Shown: piece by piece, positions 35,727-48,900 of the stretch
Layout: every line of letters begins with the position of its first letter
How positions within the stretch are numbered: the first letter of the stretch is position 1
DNA from: Bifiguratus adelaidae
Lineage: Eukaryota; Mucoromycota; Endogonomycetes; Endogonales
Direction: 5' to 3'
Assembly (NCBI GenBank): GCA_002261195.1
Contig: MVBO01000001.1
Coordinates: 570,051-634,050 of the forward strand
DNA length: 64,000 nt
Made by a program: the position numbers and the translations under genes
Notes under the pieces: model-generated
The model's input: the letters and a program-made list of their open reading frames with translations, nothing else
Told to the model about the DNA's origin: nothing
The model's database searches: none

Positions 35727-36367
35727 CTAATGTTGCAGTGGGTTTGGAGACTAGGTTGCATTGGTTGAATATCTGCACCTATTGCAATCAACTGCGGTCC
35801 ATTCGCCACCTACCATAACCTTCAGAAACTCTTCGTAGTTAATCATTCCATCGCCATCGACATCCGCCTCCTTGAACATTTCGTCTACCTCGGCATCCGA
35901 AAAATTCTCCCCAAATCGAGTCATGGCGGCCTTGAAGTCGGTCTTGTTAAGATTACCAGTGCCACTCTTGTCCATCATTTGAAAGGCCGCAAGCATACCC
36001 TTTTCGTCGCTGCCGTTCGCTTCTTGTCTAGGCTTGGTTACTCTCGCGCTCGTAAGCCGTTGAAGCTGCTCACTTACTCGGCAATCAATTGTTGGAATTG
36101 ATTGTAGCTTATGCGGCCGTTAGGTACCTGACCCGAATAGTGTGAGCGAGATGCATAGACGGGGGATATCTCACCAATTTCTGTACGTCGGCTGGACTAG
36201 CTGACATTCCAACGAGACGCATCGCTCGTGCTACGGACTCTGTGGTAATGTAGCCTGTGTTCTCGCGGTCGAAGAGAGCAAACAGTTCTCTCGCCTTGTC
36301 ACCTTTGTTGTTTGACTGTTCCTGTCATTAGCCAATGCGAAAAGTCAAATCTGACGTCTCTCACCAT
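35727..36367 (-). CDS. EF-hand protein, calmodulin / myosin light chain type
   Basis: The protein of about 145 residues has four EF-hand units. The fourth loop, [12 protein letters not shown], is canonical; the third, [12 protein letters not shown], and the first, [12 protein letters not shown], lack the final Glu, and the second is degenerate. This pattern fits a myosin light chain or a calmodulin-like regulator better than true calmodulin. Exons are unusual: the first holds only the ATG (36365-36367) and is followed at once by a donor GTGAGA. The C terminus is uncertain: splicing a donor GTAGGT after KVM leads to a stop at 35727, while reading through stops at 35751. It converges on the C2H2 gene. 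Confidence 0.78.
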
Positions 36368-36539
36368 GTCTGAGCTGAATGCGCAGGAAGAGTATGGATG
36401 GAAATGCAATAGTGGGGCCTAGTCTATTAACACAGAGACCACCGTCTAGAGCCGAAAGCGTGCCAATCTACACCTGCAGTGGAAAATAGAGACCTTTCTC
36501 AACTTCCCCGCTCCTTGCCTTAAACGGAACGTTGGAATT

Positions 36540-38240
<1,701 letters not shown>

Positions 38241-38418
38241 TTAGAACGATGAACTCTAGGAGAGACCCCATGTTTTACGTCCTGTACACCACGTGATCAG
38301 CTTGCCTTGCTCATTGAGCTCGCCTCTTTCGTCAACTATCCTTGCTCGCACTCTTTCATTGGACGCATCGGACTTAGTACTGCTCTATTCTTGGCGTGTC
38401 AAACGAGTGTTTAAAGCC

Positions 38419-38992
38419 ATGAATCCAGCTCAAAAGAACAAGGTGGACTTGAGTGTAAGTTATTTTTGTTTGAACTGTCAACGACTTTGTGGGAAAATGA
38501 GGTCCCGGCTACTCCTATACGTGGACTGGACACTCATGCAGTGGCTTTTAGACTATGACAGAGGAAGAGAAGAAGTTGTTCAGACTCTACGGCAAGATTC
38601 CGAATCAGAAGGACGTTCTGGGCCACAAGCTTAAGGTATGTTTGATTTCCGCCACTTGGCTTTACGAGTGGCATACCAATTTCTGGATGCAAGGCAGTAA
38701 TGATGCAGTGTAGATCAGTGACATGCGTCACGGTCTGCACGGCGTTGTTGGAGCCCAAGTCAAGCCATAGCCTGTGCGTTTTTGCTGATAAGAGTTTCAA
38801 TTTAAGGAACGCAAGTACTTTGACTCTGGAGACTATGCGCTAAGCAAGGCAGGCAAAGCTGACCGACCTGTGGGTTCGGAGCATCCTTCTCCGCAAACCA
38901 TCCCGCATTCCAACCCAAATACCAATCCAAGCCTCCCTGTCAAGGAAAGTTCTTTGGTGAAAGAGTCCACAAAAGAAATTGGTGGCCAATAA
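38419..38992 (+). CDS. IGO1: Endosulfine family protein (Igo1/ENSA/ARPP-19)
   Basis: Three exons, 38419-38454, 38552-38635 and 38807-38992, encode about 100 residues. The central motif KYFDSGDYALSKAG contains the FDSGDY site whose Ser is phosphorylated by Greatwall/Rim15 kinases; the phosphorylated protein inhibits PP2A-B55 and promotes quiescence or mitotic entry. Upstream helices EEKKLFRLYGKIP are also conserved. The C-terminal tail is Pro/Ser/Asn-rich and probably disordered. All junctions are in phase. The presence of this protein suggests a Rim15/Greatwall kinase elsewhere in the genome. Confidence 0.93.
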
Positions 38993-39219
38993 ACCACTCT
39001 GAATTCGAAGCAAAGGTAGTCAAGTTGGCTAGCTCTATACATATGCTTTATCTGTTGTTGTCTTGTAAAGGATCAATCCACTCACGCATGGCGAGAAGTC
39101 AGTCAGTCAGATTGCTACCGCTGCGTTGTAATGATAGCCGAATATTGAATAGATGAGAGTGAAAAAGTGTCTGGCAACTGGTTTTTCTTTATTTCCCGTG
39201 CTTATTGCCCGACGTAAGT

Positions 39220-40553
39220 CTAATCCATGGTGAGAGCTTTTGTTGCCATGGCCAAGGCACCTTCTTTTGTCTTGTTACCACCGATAAATCTAAGGCGAAA
39301 GCGACATCTGAGTGAGACCAAAAGCAGCGGCGACCTCAAGCGACTTACCCAGACGCATGTACAAAGATACAATCGGGAATGCCTGTGAGTTTGGATAACT
39401 CTTCATCACGGACTCCGCACCAGCTTCAAACAACATTAGCATGTACATCCTGACAGCACAGACTGACGTACCTGGAAGGAAGACTCTTGCGATTTTCAAA
39501 GCCTGCGGATTTTTTTGGCACGCATTGTACACGCCAATTTCCGGACTCATCAGGATAGAGAACGTACAAGACACCTTCGGTTGCAATGCGGCTCTCGTCT
39601 TTGAGGAGATGCTTTTCCATCTCAAACAGATGCTCCTTCCAAGGGCAAGCCTGTGAGAGAATGATAATGCGACCAGAGGCTGGGTCCGCTTCCTTACGAC
39701 CAGCCAATGCTTGCGCTACGAGACTTCTGGCAGGTAACCACGCTTTATGGAGATAATGTATGGTTTCGAGAAGCTCCGATCCAGCCAACTGGGATGCTTT
39801 CAGGAATTGTTCCTAGTGCAATCGTCAGACGATTACGTGGTCATGCTGAATGTCCAAAAGTCCTTACATCCACCTGAGCGTCAGACACCTTTTGATTCCA
39901 CCAGGGATTCAATTTGCCAACGCGGCTCGGTAAGCTTGTGGCTTCCTTGTATGCCGGCTCTAAGTCTGAAGGGTACTGATTGATGCCATTGTCGTTACCG
40001 TCCAAGGCTTCAATGAAATCCTAAGCCGTCGTCAACGACACGCTGAAAGTTCACCGATTCTAATCTTACATCATACACCTTGTGGTAAAGCAGATCTACC
40101 TCATCGTTACCCATGGGAAGCCCTAGCTCCCAAGCGATGATCTCGTGCCCAAAATGTTTGTATACCAAGCCGGCACTGCTTAGTTTGGTCTTGTGTGCCT
40201 TGTCAAATGTCTCTTCAAATCCACGCTGGTGATGATCATAACGATGAAGATTGGGATCATATACACCTCCAACATCCACCACGATATCACAGGTTGATAA
40301 CTTTGCGGGATCTCGTGTTCTCACTAAGTCAGCTTCGGCGAACTGTGCTGTCTTTTTCAACATGAAGACCGCCAGTGCTTCGTCGCTAATCAATCGTTGA
40401 GTCTCGTACACTACTCTACCAGATCTCGTCACTTACCAGTGAAAGTGACCATTGTGCGTTCCAATGAGCTATATTGCACAACATCAACACTACAACGCGT
40501 GCATGCAAAGCACTCGAACTCACCTTGGCCATCGTCCGCAATTTCTTCAACAT
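39220..40553 (-). CDS. MYG1: MYG1 family (UPF0160) metal-dependent hydrolase / exonuclease
   Basis: MYG1 is a DHH-type 3'-5' RNA exonuclease of nucleus and mitochondria. The motif GTHNGHFHCDEALAVF is rebuilt across two introns near 40440 and 40490, and the metal site VDVGGVYDPNLHRYDHHQRGF follows. Further family blocks are YDDFIEALDGNDNGI, the WKEHLFEMEK region and the end CIFVHASGFIGGNKTKEGAL. Ending at 39220 the protein has about 340 residues, as usual. The N terminus is either MLKKLRTMAK (40553) or MAK (40532); the longer form is basic and could be a mitochondrial signal. Its start codon is 34 or 55 bp from that of the divergent membrane methyltransferase gene. Confidence 0.92.
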
Positions 40554-40587
40554 TCAAATTTGGCTCTGTTGGGAAACACAGTCCTTG
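40554..40587. promoter_or_regulatory. 34-bp gap between divergent MYG1 and ICMT-like start codons
   Basis: If MYG1 starts at 40553, only 34 bp separate it from the ATG at 40588 on the plus strand. The 5' UTRs must then overlap the opposite transcript or be extremely short. A start at 40532 widens the gap to 55 bp. Confidence 0.5.
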
Positions 40588-41295
40588 ATGCCCTTCACAC
40601 TCGTTCTTGGATACGCGCTCGCAGCGTTCAATCTTGCTTCAGACGGCACCTTTAGAGAAGACGTGGTCTCTCTTGCCTCTGGGCAGGGTGGGCTATCTGA
40701 TATTTACGAGCAGTCTGGCGAGTTTTCTACATCCCACAATAGCGCGGGGTTAGGTCGCCTTGTCACTCTATCCACCTTGGTCGCGCTCATTGCACCTATA
40801 TTCACATTGACGCCGTTAGGTATACCTGATTGGGTGGGATGGTTTGGTCTGGGATGGATGTTGGGAGGTATGGCCATAGGTTTTTGGGCTAAACGTGTGA
40901 ACCGGTTCTTTCTGGGAGACAATCAAGGCGCCGAGGAACAGTTTATATGCACGGACGGGGTGAGTGGACACATGTCAGGATGTCCCGCACTCTTGCTTAC
41001 ATCCTGTGCGCTTATTGCAGCCCTACAAGGTCATTCGTCATCCCATCTTCCTAGGCCAATTGCTCTTTTGGTTCGGTTTTGGCCTTTCGAGTTGCAATTG
41101 GTTCGTCTTTCTCATCATCTCAGTCGTCATGCTCTTGACCTACCATCGACGGATTCTATTTGAGGAGGAACTCATGTTTTCTCGCCTTGGCGCTGATTAT
41201 CAAGCATATGTTGATGAAACAGCGAGGTGAGTCTATTCTTTCCATCGCTCTTTCATCCATTGACTTGTCCAAGAATCCTACCCTTCATCTACTAA
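40588..41295 (+). CDS. ICMT/phospholipid-methyltransferase-like integral membrane protein
   Basis: The first exon starts at 40588 with a hydrophobic stretch (MPFTLVLGYALAAFNLASDG) that could be a signal anchor. Two or three membrane helices follow (LVTLSTLVALIAPIFTLTPLG, GWFGLGWMLGGMAIGFWAK). After an intron the core motif PYKVIRHPIFLGQLLFWFGF matches the methyl-donor site of the ICMT/PEMT superfamily, and the tail EEELMFSRLGADYQAYVDE is typical. A final intron (donor GTGAGT near 41227) gives the end RILPFIY and stop at 41295, which resembles family ends better than reading through. The substrate is unknown. It is distinct from the true Ste14 gene 8 kb upstream. Confidence 0.78.
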
Positions 41296-41371
41296 GTCAT
41301 GGTGTCTGTAACTGATGCGTTCAATATACACCTTATTTCCATTGTTGTAAATTGTCGTGTGACTTGTGAGC

Positions 41372-42550
41372 ATGGCATCTCGGTCCACACGGAGAGGCAA
41401 TATAACAACACCTCCGTTCGTTGGGGGTAGTACTTCCACTCCTCGTTGTCACGGTACTCGTTCAGGTCCAACGGATGGTCTCTCGGCGGAGTACATTCGT
41501 GATCTGAAGCAATGTACTCCAGAAGAATTGACTGCTCTACGGGAGCGGAACAATCGACTGCTAGATGACAGGTAAGCGCTCCTGCTTGCGGTATCCAGCA
41601 CAGGCATCCAAAAGACTAACCATAGTGGACATAGCTTATTCCTCGCAAAATTACCCGACGGCGGGTCCAAAATACGGGCCAAGACACAATTGATCACTGA
41701 ACTGCTCAACGAGTCCCATCCTTCTACAATACAAGCCGGCGCATCAGCTGACAGCAACATCCCATCCACATCACCGCCTCTGGAATCGCTCATGGATGCT
41801 ATGGCGTCGATCCAAGTACAAACGACAACCTCCAAAGCAGAGGAGGATCGGCAAATGCAAGATTCACCTGATATGCCTGAAAGTCAACAGAGAAAGACAT
41901 CGCTGGGTGGTGATAGTGTTTATGGAGCCATGAAATTGGGCATGATGATGTCTAGACGTGTTGCTTCCACAGAACCCACGCATATACACTCTGCGAGCAG
42001 CATTGACAAACCGGATGATACGGTGAGGGAACGTTTAGGTTGGGAGAGCGTCAAATTTGATGTGCTGACTGCGTCATTCCGTAGCACACCAAAGTACGCA
42101 CGTTAGCATTGAACGAGTCCATGAACTTGATGACGCAGCATCGAAGAGAAGTAGAGGTATGCGTTTGGGTGCGTTGCAGAAATGGCGCTCATGGCAACCT
42201 TTTGTAGGCGTCAAATCTGAAGCTGGCGATTGAACAGTTGCGCATATCCCCACGTAAAAAACAATCACGGCCCTTGAATCGAGCAGGATCAAGGCAAGTT
42301 TTTCCGTGCCTCAAAGGGCTCGTGTCTTAATGTTCTTAGTAGTCAATTCGTCGCTTCTTTCCACGCGTTCGATTCCGATTCCGAGTCAGATGAGGAAGAC
42401 TACGATTCAGATGAAGAGGAAGAAGAAACAGAAGATGATACGCAACCCTTATCGCTCAGCGATACCATTACGTCTGAGCGAGTACGATCCGATGAACAAC
42501 AGCATATCGACGAAGGGTTTATAAGCCAAGGTGATGACGTTGTAGGCTAG
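41372..42550 (+). CDS. Probable Gdown1/GRINL1A-like Pol II-associated protein
   Basis: About 310 residues in five exons, with low-complexity regions. The only familiar block is the helix at the first junction: PEELTALRERNNRLLDD followed by SLFLAKLPDGGSKIRAK. This spacing (an E-L-x-x-x-L helix, then F-x-x-K-L-P-D-x-G-x-K-I) resembles the N-terminal block of GRINL1A/POLR2M (Gdown1), which binds Pol II and blocks TFIIF. The C terminus is strongly acidic (DSDSESDEEDYDSDEEEEE), as in Gdown1. The rest is predicted helical (LNLMTQ-like and NLKLAIEQLR) and Ser-rich. One intron (42294-42339) uses a GC donor with the ideal context AG|GCAAGT. A weak donor near 42048 was assumed to avoid a stop. Identification is moderate. 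Confidence 0.55.
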
Positions 42551-42650
42551 ATGGGTGGTAATTATAGTCATGTATATAGGGCTTAATGTGAGACTTTTCC
42601 CCTCAATAATGGAGATTTGACATGTACACAGATGGATTATCTACATTACT

Positions 42651-44235
42651 TTATGGGTCGCCAGTGGTGGTCATGGCGGAAATCACCTCGCGCACATGAT
42701 CGAAAAAGTCAGGCTCTAGCAAATCATTGTCCCGGGCAGCGTCTTGCAACGTTTCGTCGGTTCCTCCCACACGTCTCCACATTCTCAAAATCTTGTCAGT
42801 CTCCACGCCTTTCTCGGCTGCACCAAGGCTCGTCTGTTTCCAACATGCAAATGCATAGCCTATCCAGGCCGTGGTATCTTGTCGATTGTTCTCCACCACC
42901 GACTTGTAGAAGAATTCGGCATTTTTGAGCAGTTGAGCTTGGTTTCGTTGCGCAATGGGCATCGGTAACCGGGCTCTCGCGCAGTTGATATCACCCAATT
43001 TGAGCAGTATACTTTGATTTTTCGGTTCCACCTCAAACGCAGCCATATAGATCTGTGTCGCTTGGGTATACAGACTCCATATGGATTCTGAGTAATCGAT
43101 GCCAGAACGCACAGCGAACAAGAGTTGCGCTTGAGCAAAGGAGGTCAGGATGTCCGCCTTGTCGCATAGTGCTTCTACATGGCGTGGTTGATGATCAAGA
43201 ATGGTATCCACGCGTTGCACGCTCTGTAAATATGATTTGTCATCGACACGACCCGAATCCTGAAACTGGCGATCGGCATGTGAAGAAAGCGTTTGGGCGT
43301 ATTGAAGCTGGAGGTCCTTGTATTTTTCACGTGCTTCCTCGTTGTCGCTATTCTGGCTCGTTAGCAGAGTTTCGGCTTGGTTGAGTTTCGCAATAGCTGT
43401 TTGGTAAGTCACGCTTGACGCGGAGACATCTGGCAGGATGGAGGCGAGCGATGTCAAAGTGTTTACGGTGGATAAAAGGGTATCAATAAGCGAAAATTCT
43501 GTGACCGAGGTGACTTCGGTGACCATAGTGGAGGGGGCGTCATCTTCCATCTGCGCGTTTAGGTCGTTGACGGGGACATTGGCGTCGGATGTGTCCTCCA
43601 TGGATCCCTCTGCGCCAGAGGTGCGTCGACTTTCCAATTCCTCTGTTTGAAGTGCATAGACTCTCTCAAAAAGCGAGACGGCCTCATGAAGTGATGCAAT
43701 CCCCTGTTGCAGCGCGTCAATGACATTGGGCAAATCCTCCAACAATTCAAAATGCGTGACAAGAGCCTGACCGAGATTGAAGAGTGCATCTGTGTAATCG
43801 GGATCGATGGTAAGGGCTTGCCGGAACTTTCGCACAGACTCAGTCAGCAAGTTGAACCTTGCCAGCACCTCGTGCTCTGGCTGGAAGTTGATGAGTATGA
43901 ACAGCACGCGTCCCCTTTAGCATGGCAGTTAGCGATGAGTAAGCGACAACTATCTGCGCAATATACTCACCAGTTGTAAAGACAGTCCACGTCATTTGTG
44001 GAGAGGGAGTGCGCTTGGGCGTATGTTTCTGCTGACCGCTCATACAGCCGCTTTGCCTTGTCGCTCGGTCCATACCTCTCTCCCTTCTCCTCTAACCGAA
44101 CACCCTCTGCATCACCACTGAGCCTCTGTCTATGCCGCCATTTGCAAACCTGTACCCACCTTCCATATACTCATCGAACGTCTCCGGCACCTTCTCCTCC
44201 CCACCTTTCTTCTTGCCGGCCTTCACTCGCTTCAT
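42651..44235 (-). CDS. Tetratricopeptide-repeat protein, fungal conserved
   Basis: Three exons starting at 44235 encode about 500 residues. A basic N terminus (MKRVKAGKKKGG) precedes TPR-like helices: RLYERSAETYAQAHSL, DVDCLYNWGRVLF, FRQALTIDPDYTDALFNLGQAL and, near the end, FFYKSVVENNRQDTTAWIGYAFACWKQ. The middle contains an acidic, Ser/Thr-rich loop. Such proteins serve as co-chaperones or assembly scaffolds; I could not assign a specific one with confidence. The splice that rebuilds YNWGRVLF is well supported by phase. The start lies about 500 bp from the bHLH gene on the opposite strand. Confidence 0.75.
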
Positions 44236-44733
44236 CAAGATAAAAAACAATTCAGCCAAGCCACCGCACACGACCTCGGATTAAGCGGGGCGCTAGGTCA
44301 AGTTCGATTTAGATGCATGTTATGCCCTATTTCACGTGTAGATTACATGTTCTCTTGTTGAATCAACCCAAGAAATCATTGTACTGCATCCAACCGGATG
44401 ATGTAACAGTCGTACTTGAACAATTGCCGCGTTCCATCCTCATCTGATCTCGAGGCGCCAATTTGGTTGTGGGGAAAATTGGAGTGCGAATTGGAGTGGG
44501 ACAATTAAAGTTCTCGTCATCCCCACATTTCGCCTTCCTGTTTGCTTAAAGCATGAGCTATTGCAGCTGTAAAGCAGCGCATGGCTCGTGTCTTTATATA
44601 AAACACGTATATGTATTGTGATGGATATAAAATCGATCGTCAGGTAAGGCGTATCGCACTATTTTGAGGGGTAATTATTCAATGTCATGTTGGCGTTGTC
44701 ACGCGTAGCCAACAGGAGGACACGGAGGGCAGC
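44236..44733. promoter_or_regulatory. Divergent promoter region of TPR and bHLH genes
   Basis: About 500 bp without a convincing reading frame, AT-richer than its flanks. It probably holds both promoters and may hide the first exon of the bHLH gene. No specific element is claimed. Confidence 0.45.
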
Positions 44734-45528
44734 GTGGGCGACCAAGAGCCAGAGCCTACATGGTGGTCAGAAAGCGGCCCTTCCACACCCGAGGCTACCG
44801 AACAATACAGTCAATACCCAAACTTGACAGAGACCACTCCACAACGACGAGTCAAAGGTCGTCGTAGGACTTTGACGACTCCTTTGCCTTCACCCGCGCA
44901 TATGGTAGAGCAGATACCCCACAAACACATCATGGCAGATGTTGGACAAACCTCTGCGACTCCGTCGTTTGCTCCTCCTTTGGCGCCTTCTCTCGCACCG
45001 CCATATCCCGCTCCCTCATCCTCTCACCCATCCACCAAGGCTCCGGATAGTACCCGACGGCAAGCCCACATTCTATCTGAGCAGAAGCGCCGAGAAAATA
45101 TCAATGCAGGGTTTGAAGACCTGCGCAAAGCAGTTCCACCATGCGCCAATACCACCGACTCGAAAGCATTAATTCTTCGAAAAGGTGAATATAACGTGTG
45201 TTTCGCTGTCAATTGACATATTTGTATAGCCATCCACTATATCAAAAGCTTAGAGGCAGAAATAGAGCGTTTGAAGAGGTCAAATTCCCCTGTCTTTCCC
45301 AACAACCCTCCGTCGCTTCCCTTACCATGCAGAATGCCCCTCCAAGCTAAACCTCCAACTACCCAGCCCACGGCAGAAGGCACCAGGAACATGGATGTTA
45401 TGACCCCACCCTCCCATTCATATCCCGAAGAGTACGAAAGTGTTGAACATGGCCATCCGCCAAGGAACCTTCGAAGGTCATACTCCTTACGAAAGTACCA
45501 TGACCCGTATACAATGGAGCGAGTTTGA
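44734..45528 (+). CDS. Basic helix-loop-helix transcription factor (5' end uncertain)
   Basis: The bHLH domain spans an intron near 45187: basic region RRQAHILSEQKRRENIN with the His-Glu-Arg set that reads E-box DNA, then helix 1 GFEDLRKAVPP, the loop, and helix 2 KALILRKAIHYIKSLEAEIERLK, which continues as a short leucine-zipper-like heptad. This resembles the Max/Mlx/SREBP type. The region before it is Pro/Ser/Thr-rich and probably disordered, as is the tail. No ATG opens this frame at 44734, so the true start is either in an upstream exon or at in-frame ATGs at 44902 or 44932. The stop is at 45526-45528. Confidence 0.82.
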
Positions 45529-45916
45529 TTTGAAACGTTTTGGTGTACAGGTCAATGATTAGCTAACCTCTGTATACGTAGAGGTCAGGTTGTTGTCATA
45601 TAGTAGGCAAGCAGGTGGCTGCGGGATAAAAAGTATAAAGTGTGCATATATCAGTCCCGTATCTGTCCACGGCATTCACAACTTTGAAGCCGGGTCCATT
45701 GAAAGACCATTTTGCTCTTGGTTTCTCCTCGGCGCAAACAGCGTGCAAACATCTCTAGCACGTGTCTTTGGCTGGAAACCGTAATGCTTAGGAACAGGGA
45801 TAGAGACTTAAGGCTGTACGTTCAATTATGCGAGAATGACAAATATACAGGGTATACCTTGGTTACCTTCACACCGAGATCAACTCGGTTAGAGTATCGA
45901 CCGTGGTCCAAATTCT
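45529..45916. other. Convergent intergenic region, no gene seen
   Basis: About 390 bp between the stops of the bHLH and the long F-box gene. It likely holds two 3' UTRs. No terminator-like or repeat structure stands out. Confidence 0.5.
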
Positions 45917-48900
45917 TCACGTGGTGGCGGCTAGCAATGCCCTCTTCCTTTCCCGTTCTCTTTTGGCATTCAACTTGTTGCATGCTTTCTTGTGCTCAGA
46001 TTCTGCAACGTGTATGACAGCGTCTTGTACCTCCATTAGGCCCCACTGTTTGCAAAACAATTTGGCTTCCTCTGACGGATTGGAATGCTAACAAAAACAA
46101 AAATATGAGGAAATAGCCCTCGCTATAATCCTATCCCAACATACCTCAAAGAGCACCAACTTTTGCAGAGATCCGTCGCTGATGTTGAATTTCAAATTGG
46201 CAATGACTTTGTTGCTCGTACTTTGCACCTTTGCGGCTCGTGCTTTATCCTGAGTAGGCGGAGCAGAATTCGAACTGGAAAATGGCTCTTGCATATCACG
46301 TGGAATCACACCATCATAGGGATCCGAGAGTACAGCTGGAGAATTGGCGCTTTCGTTGACAGTGGCAGCCAATACATCTGGCACGCATTCCACCTTCTCC
46401 GGCTCTTCTGCGGTTGGCTGGATCGCATGACCGGTATTGGATTGAGGGACTGCCTCTTGTTGTGAGGTGCTCTTCATGTTCTCTGCAGGCTTGCTTCGAG
46501 AGGGTGATTGAGAAGTTTGTGTCGCGGTTGAGCTTTTGTCGAGTAGATCGAGACCTCGTACATCATCACGATTATGGGAGACTGTCGATGGACTGGAGCT
46601 GGTTTGCTCCCGCCGGCTACCAGCAATATCATTCAATCGGACGGACGGCGCTTGAGTTGAACTTTGAGGATCTGAAAGTCGAACTAGGTCTGGAGAACCT
46701 GTGCCCGTAGAACTTTGCGCAGGTGCGATAACTTTTCTGCGTTCTGAGAATGGTTCGGTGGTCAATGAGCATCCGGAGATATAATCAGGGCAACTTACCG
46801 GCTTCCAGTAGCTTCTCATCAATGACTTCCATTTCCTCGTCCCGCCCCTCAGGGCTATAGGGACCCCAGCCTTCCGCGGCAGCTTGCGTAACAGAACGAT
46901 GACTATTCCGCGCTTCTCGAACAACATCGTCATCGGGGTATTCCAGAGCGAGTTTTGCATTTCCCGTGGTCAGCCACTCGTCACGCGATTTCCACCGAGG
47001 GTTTCCAGGATGCTCCGGGGCAGTTTGATCGAAATTCTGTTGGCTCGCGGGAATTGCTTTGGGCATTTCAGAAGGCGCCTCCCTGTGCTTCACTTGATCG
47101 CGCACAGTTTGCTCGCTTGCTGCTGTCAATGGAGCCGTAAGGACGCGTGACTCTAAGAGGTAGTCTTTCACAAAGCCCTCGGAGTCCGTATTGCCGCTAG
47201 CCTCATCTGAGGCATCATCCGAGGAGTGTTGATATGTGTTTCGTTTATTTTTCCTCTTGATGGACGATGTGGATGTATCTATGGTCGAAATTGATGTTTG
47301 GCGCTTGTCAACATCAACTGCTAGTGGAGGAAATTGACTATCAAAGTCCACATGATTTCCATTTGGCTTTCCATTTGCTTGCTTATTTACCATTGGCGTG
47401 TGTGGCGGCATGGGCTTGACCGTGCCATCACCCCAACCTTCCTGTCTCACTTCAAAGAAGCGCGGTGCTTTTGCCGTGCTTTTCACCTTTGCGGGTCGGG
47501 TGAGATTGACTGGCAGGGGACTCCATTTTCTTGTCTCCAAGATAGATGGATCCCAAGGCTCCTCTGCGTCGGCTTTTTCCTTAGGGCGTGAGGTGTCGGT
47601 CGCATTCTTCTGCGAGATGCCAGTCTTGCTACCTTGGGGAACTCCATTCGTATCTCGATGAGAAACACTGCGCATGATCTGCTCATATTCAGCTGCAGGT
47701 ATTGGAGCCTCCTCTCCAGGAATCGGTGCATCTTCGGATATTTCCATAGGCTCCAAATCGATCATCTCTACGTCTTCGACCTGCCGATCGACTCCCCTCT
47801 GTTCATAAGCATTAGTTGACCTGTTTGCTGGTTGCATCCCCATTCCCTGCTGAAGATGAGCCATCAGCTTGACATCTGGCCAATTGGTCATCTTGTACTT
47901 ACTTTGACCCTATGCAAAGCATCTTCCAGGTTGTTGTAACTCACACCGAATTCATTTGCCAATAGTTTCAATTCTGCGAATGTGAGATAGAGACCTTCAT
48001 CATCACTGTGCACTGGATAACACTGCTCTCTGACTTGCTTAAGTGCATTGTGATTGAAGCCATAGATCTGACTACCGTCTGCGTCTACTCCAATATGTTC
48101 ACCATAACTGGAGAACCAAGCGGCGGCCAAGCCCCGTAAACCACCCAGAACAAAGCTACGAAGGTTAGGCAGCGAGACCTGCAGTCGTGCAATGGTTCTA
48201 GCGGTCAACTGAGCTTGAGTTTGCTGAGTGCTTCCGGCGAATATGATCGAGAAATGTTCCAAGAGGGGGCAGCCCTGTCGCTGTAACTTGCTGCACAACT
48301 CCCCCGTGATTTTGACACAGCGACACAGGCAAAGTCTCCGCAACAGGTTTGAAGTTTCGTTCAATATATCCGCAATCTCGTTCGTTACCTTGTCACATTC
48401 GATGAGAGAAAGGTGGTTGAGGTGTCCACAGGCGGTCATGAAGAACAACACATCCTTGTCTTCGACGGGCATACCGCGAAGCGTCAAGCTCTCAAGTGAA
48501 TGCTTGCTTGGAAGCGATCTCCGGATCATTTTGTGTTGACGGATGGCTCGCCTTGGCTTTTGCTCCGCAGGAAAACCATGAATGATCTCAAGCTCGTTCA
48601 GCTTAAGTAAATGTTCGAGCAGATGCGCCACAGCCTCAGCTCCAAAGTCGACTCCTTCCAGTTTCAAACGGGTCAAACCACCGAGCCTTTCACCGAAATG
48701 TTCGATAGTTACATCGTCTATGCCAGCCGCACCCCGTAGTGTGAGAGATCGTAGACCCCTCATTCGCGATATTCCAGATACTAGAGCTGGTGCAGAAAAT
48801 CCGCTCACTTGAATTTCAAGTTGGCGTAGGGTCACCGCTTTGAGGGTAAGCATCCCGAACTCCATGTCCTTCATTTCCATCACATCTTCAAGGATGAGAC

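Noticed and set aside
47500..47891. Separate gene starting at the ATG near 47891
   Set aside because: An in-phase GTAAGT...CAG intron joins this frame to the preceding LRR frame, and the ATG falls inside that intron.
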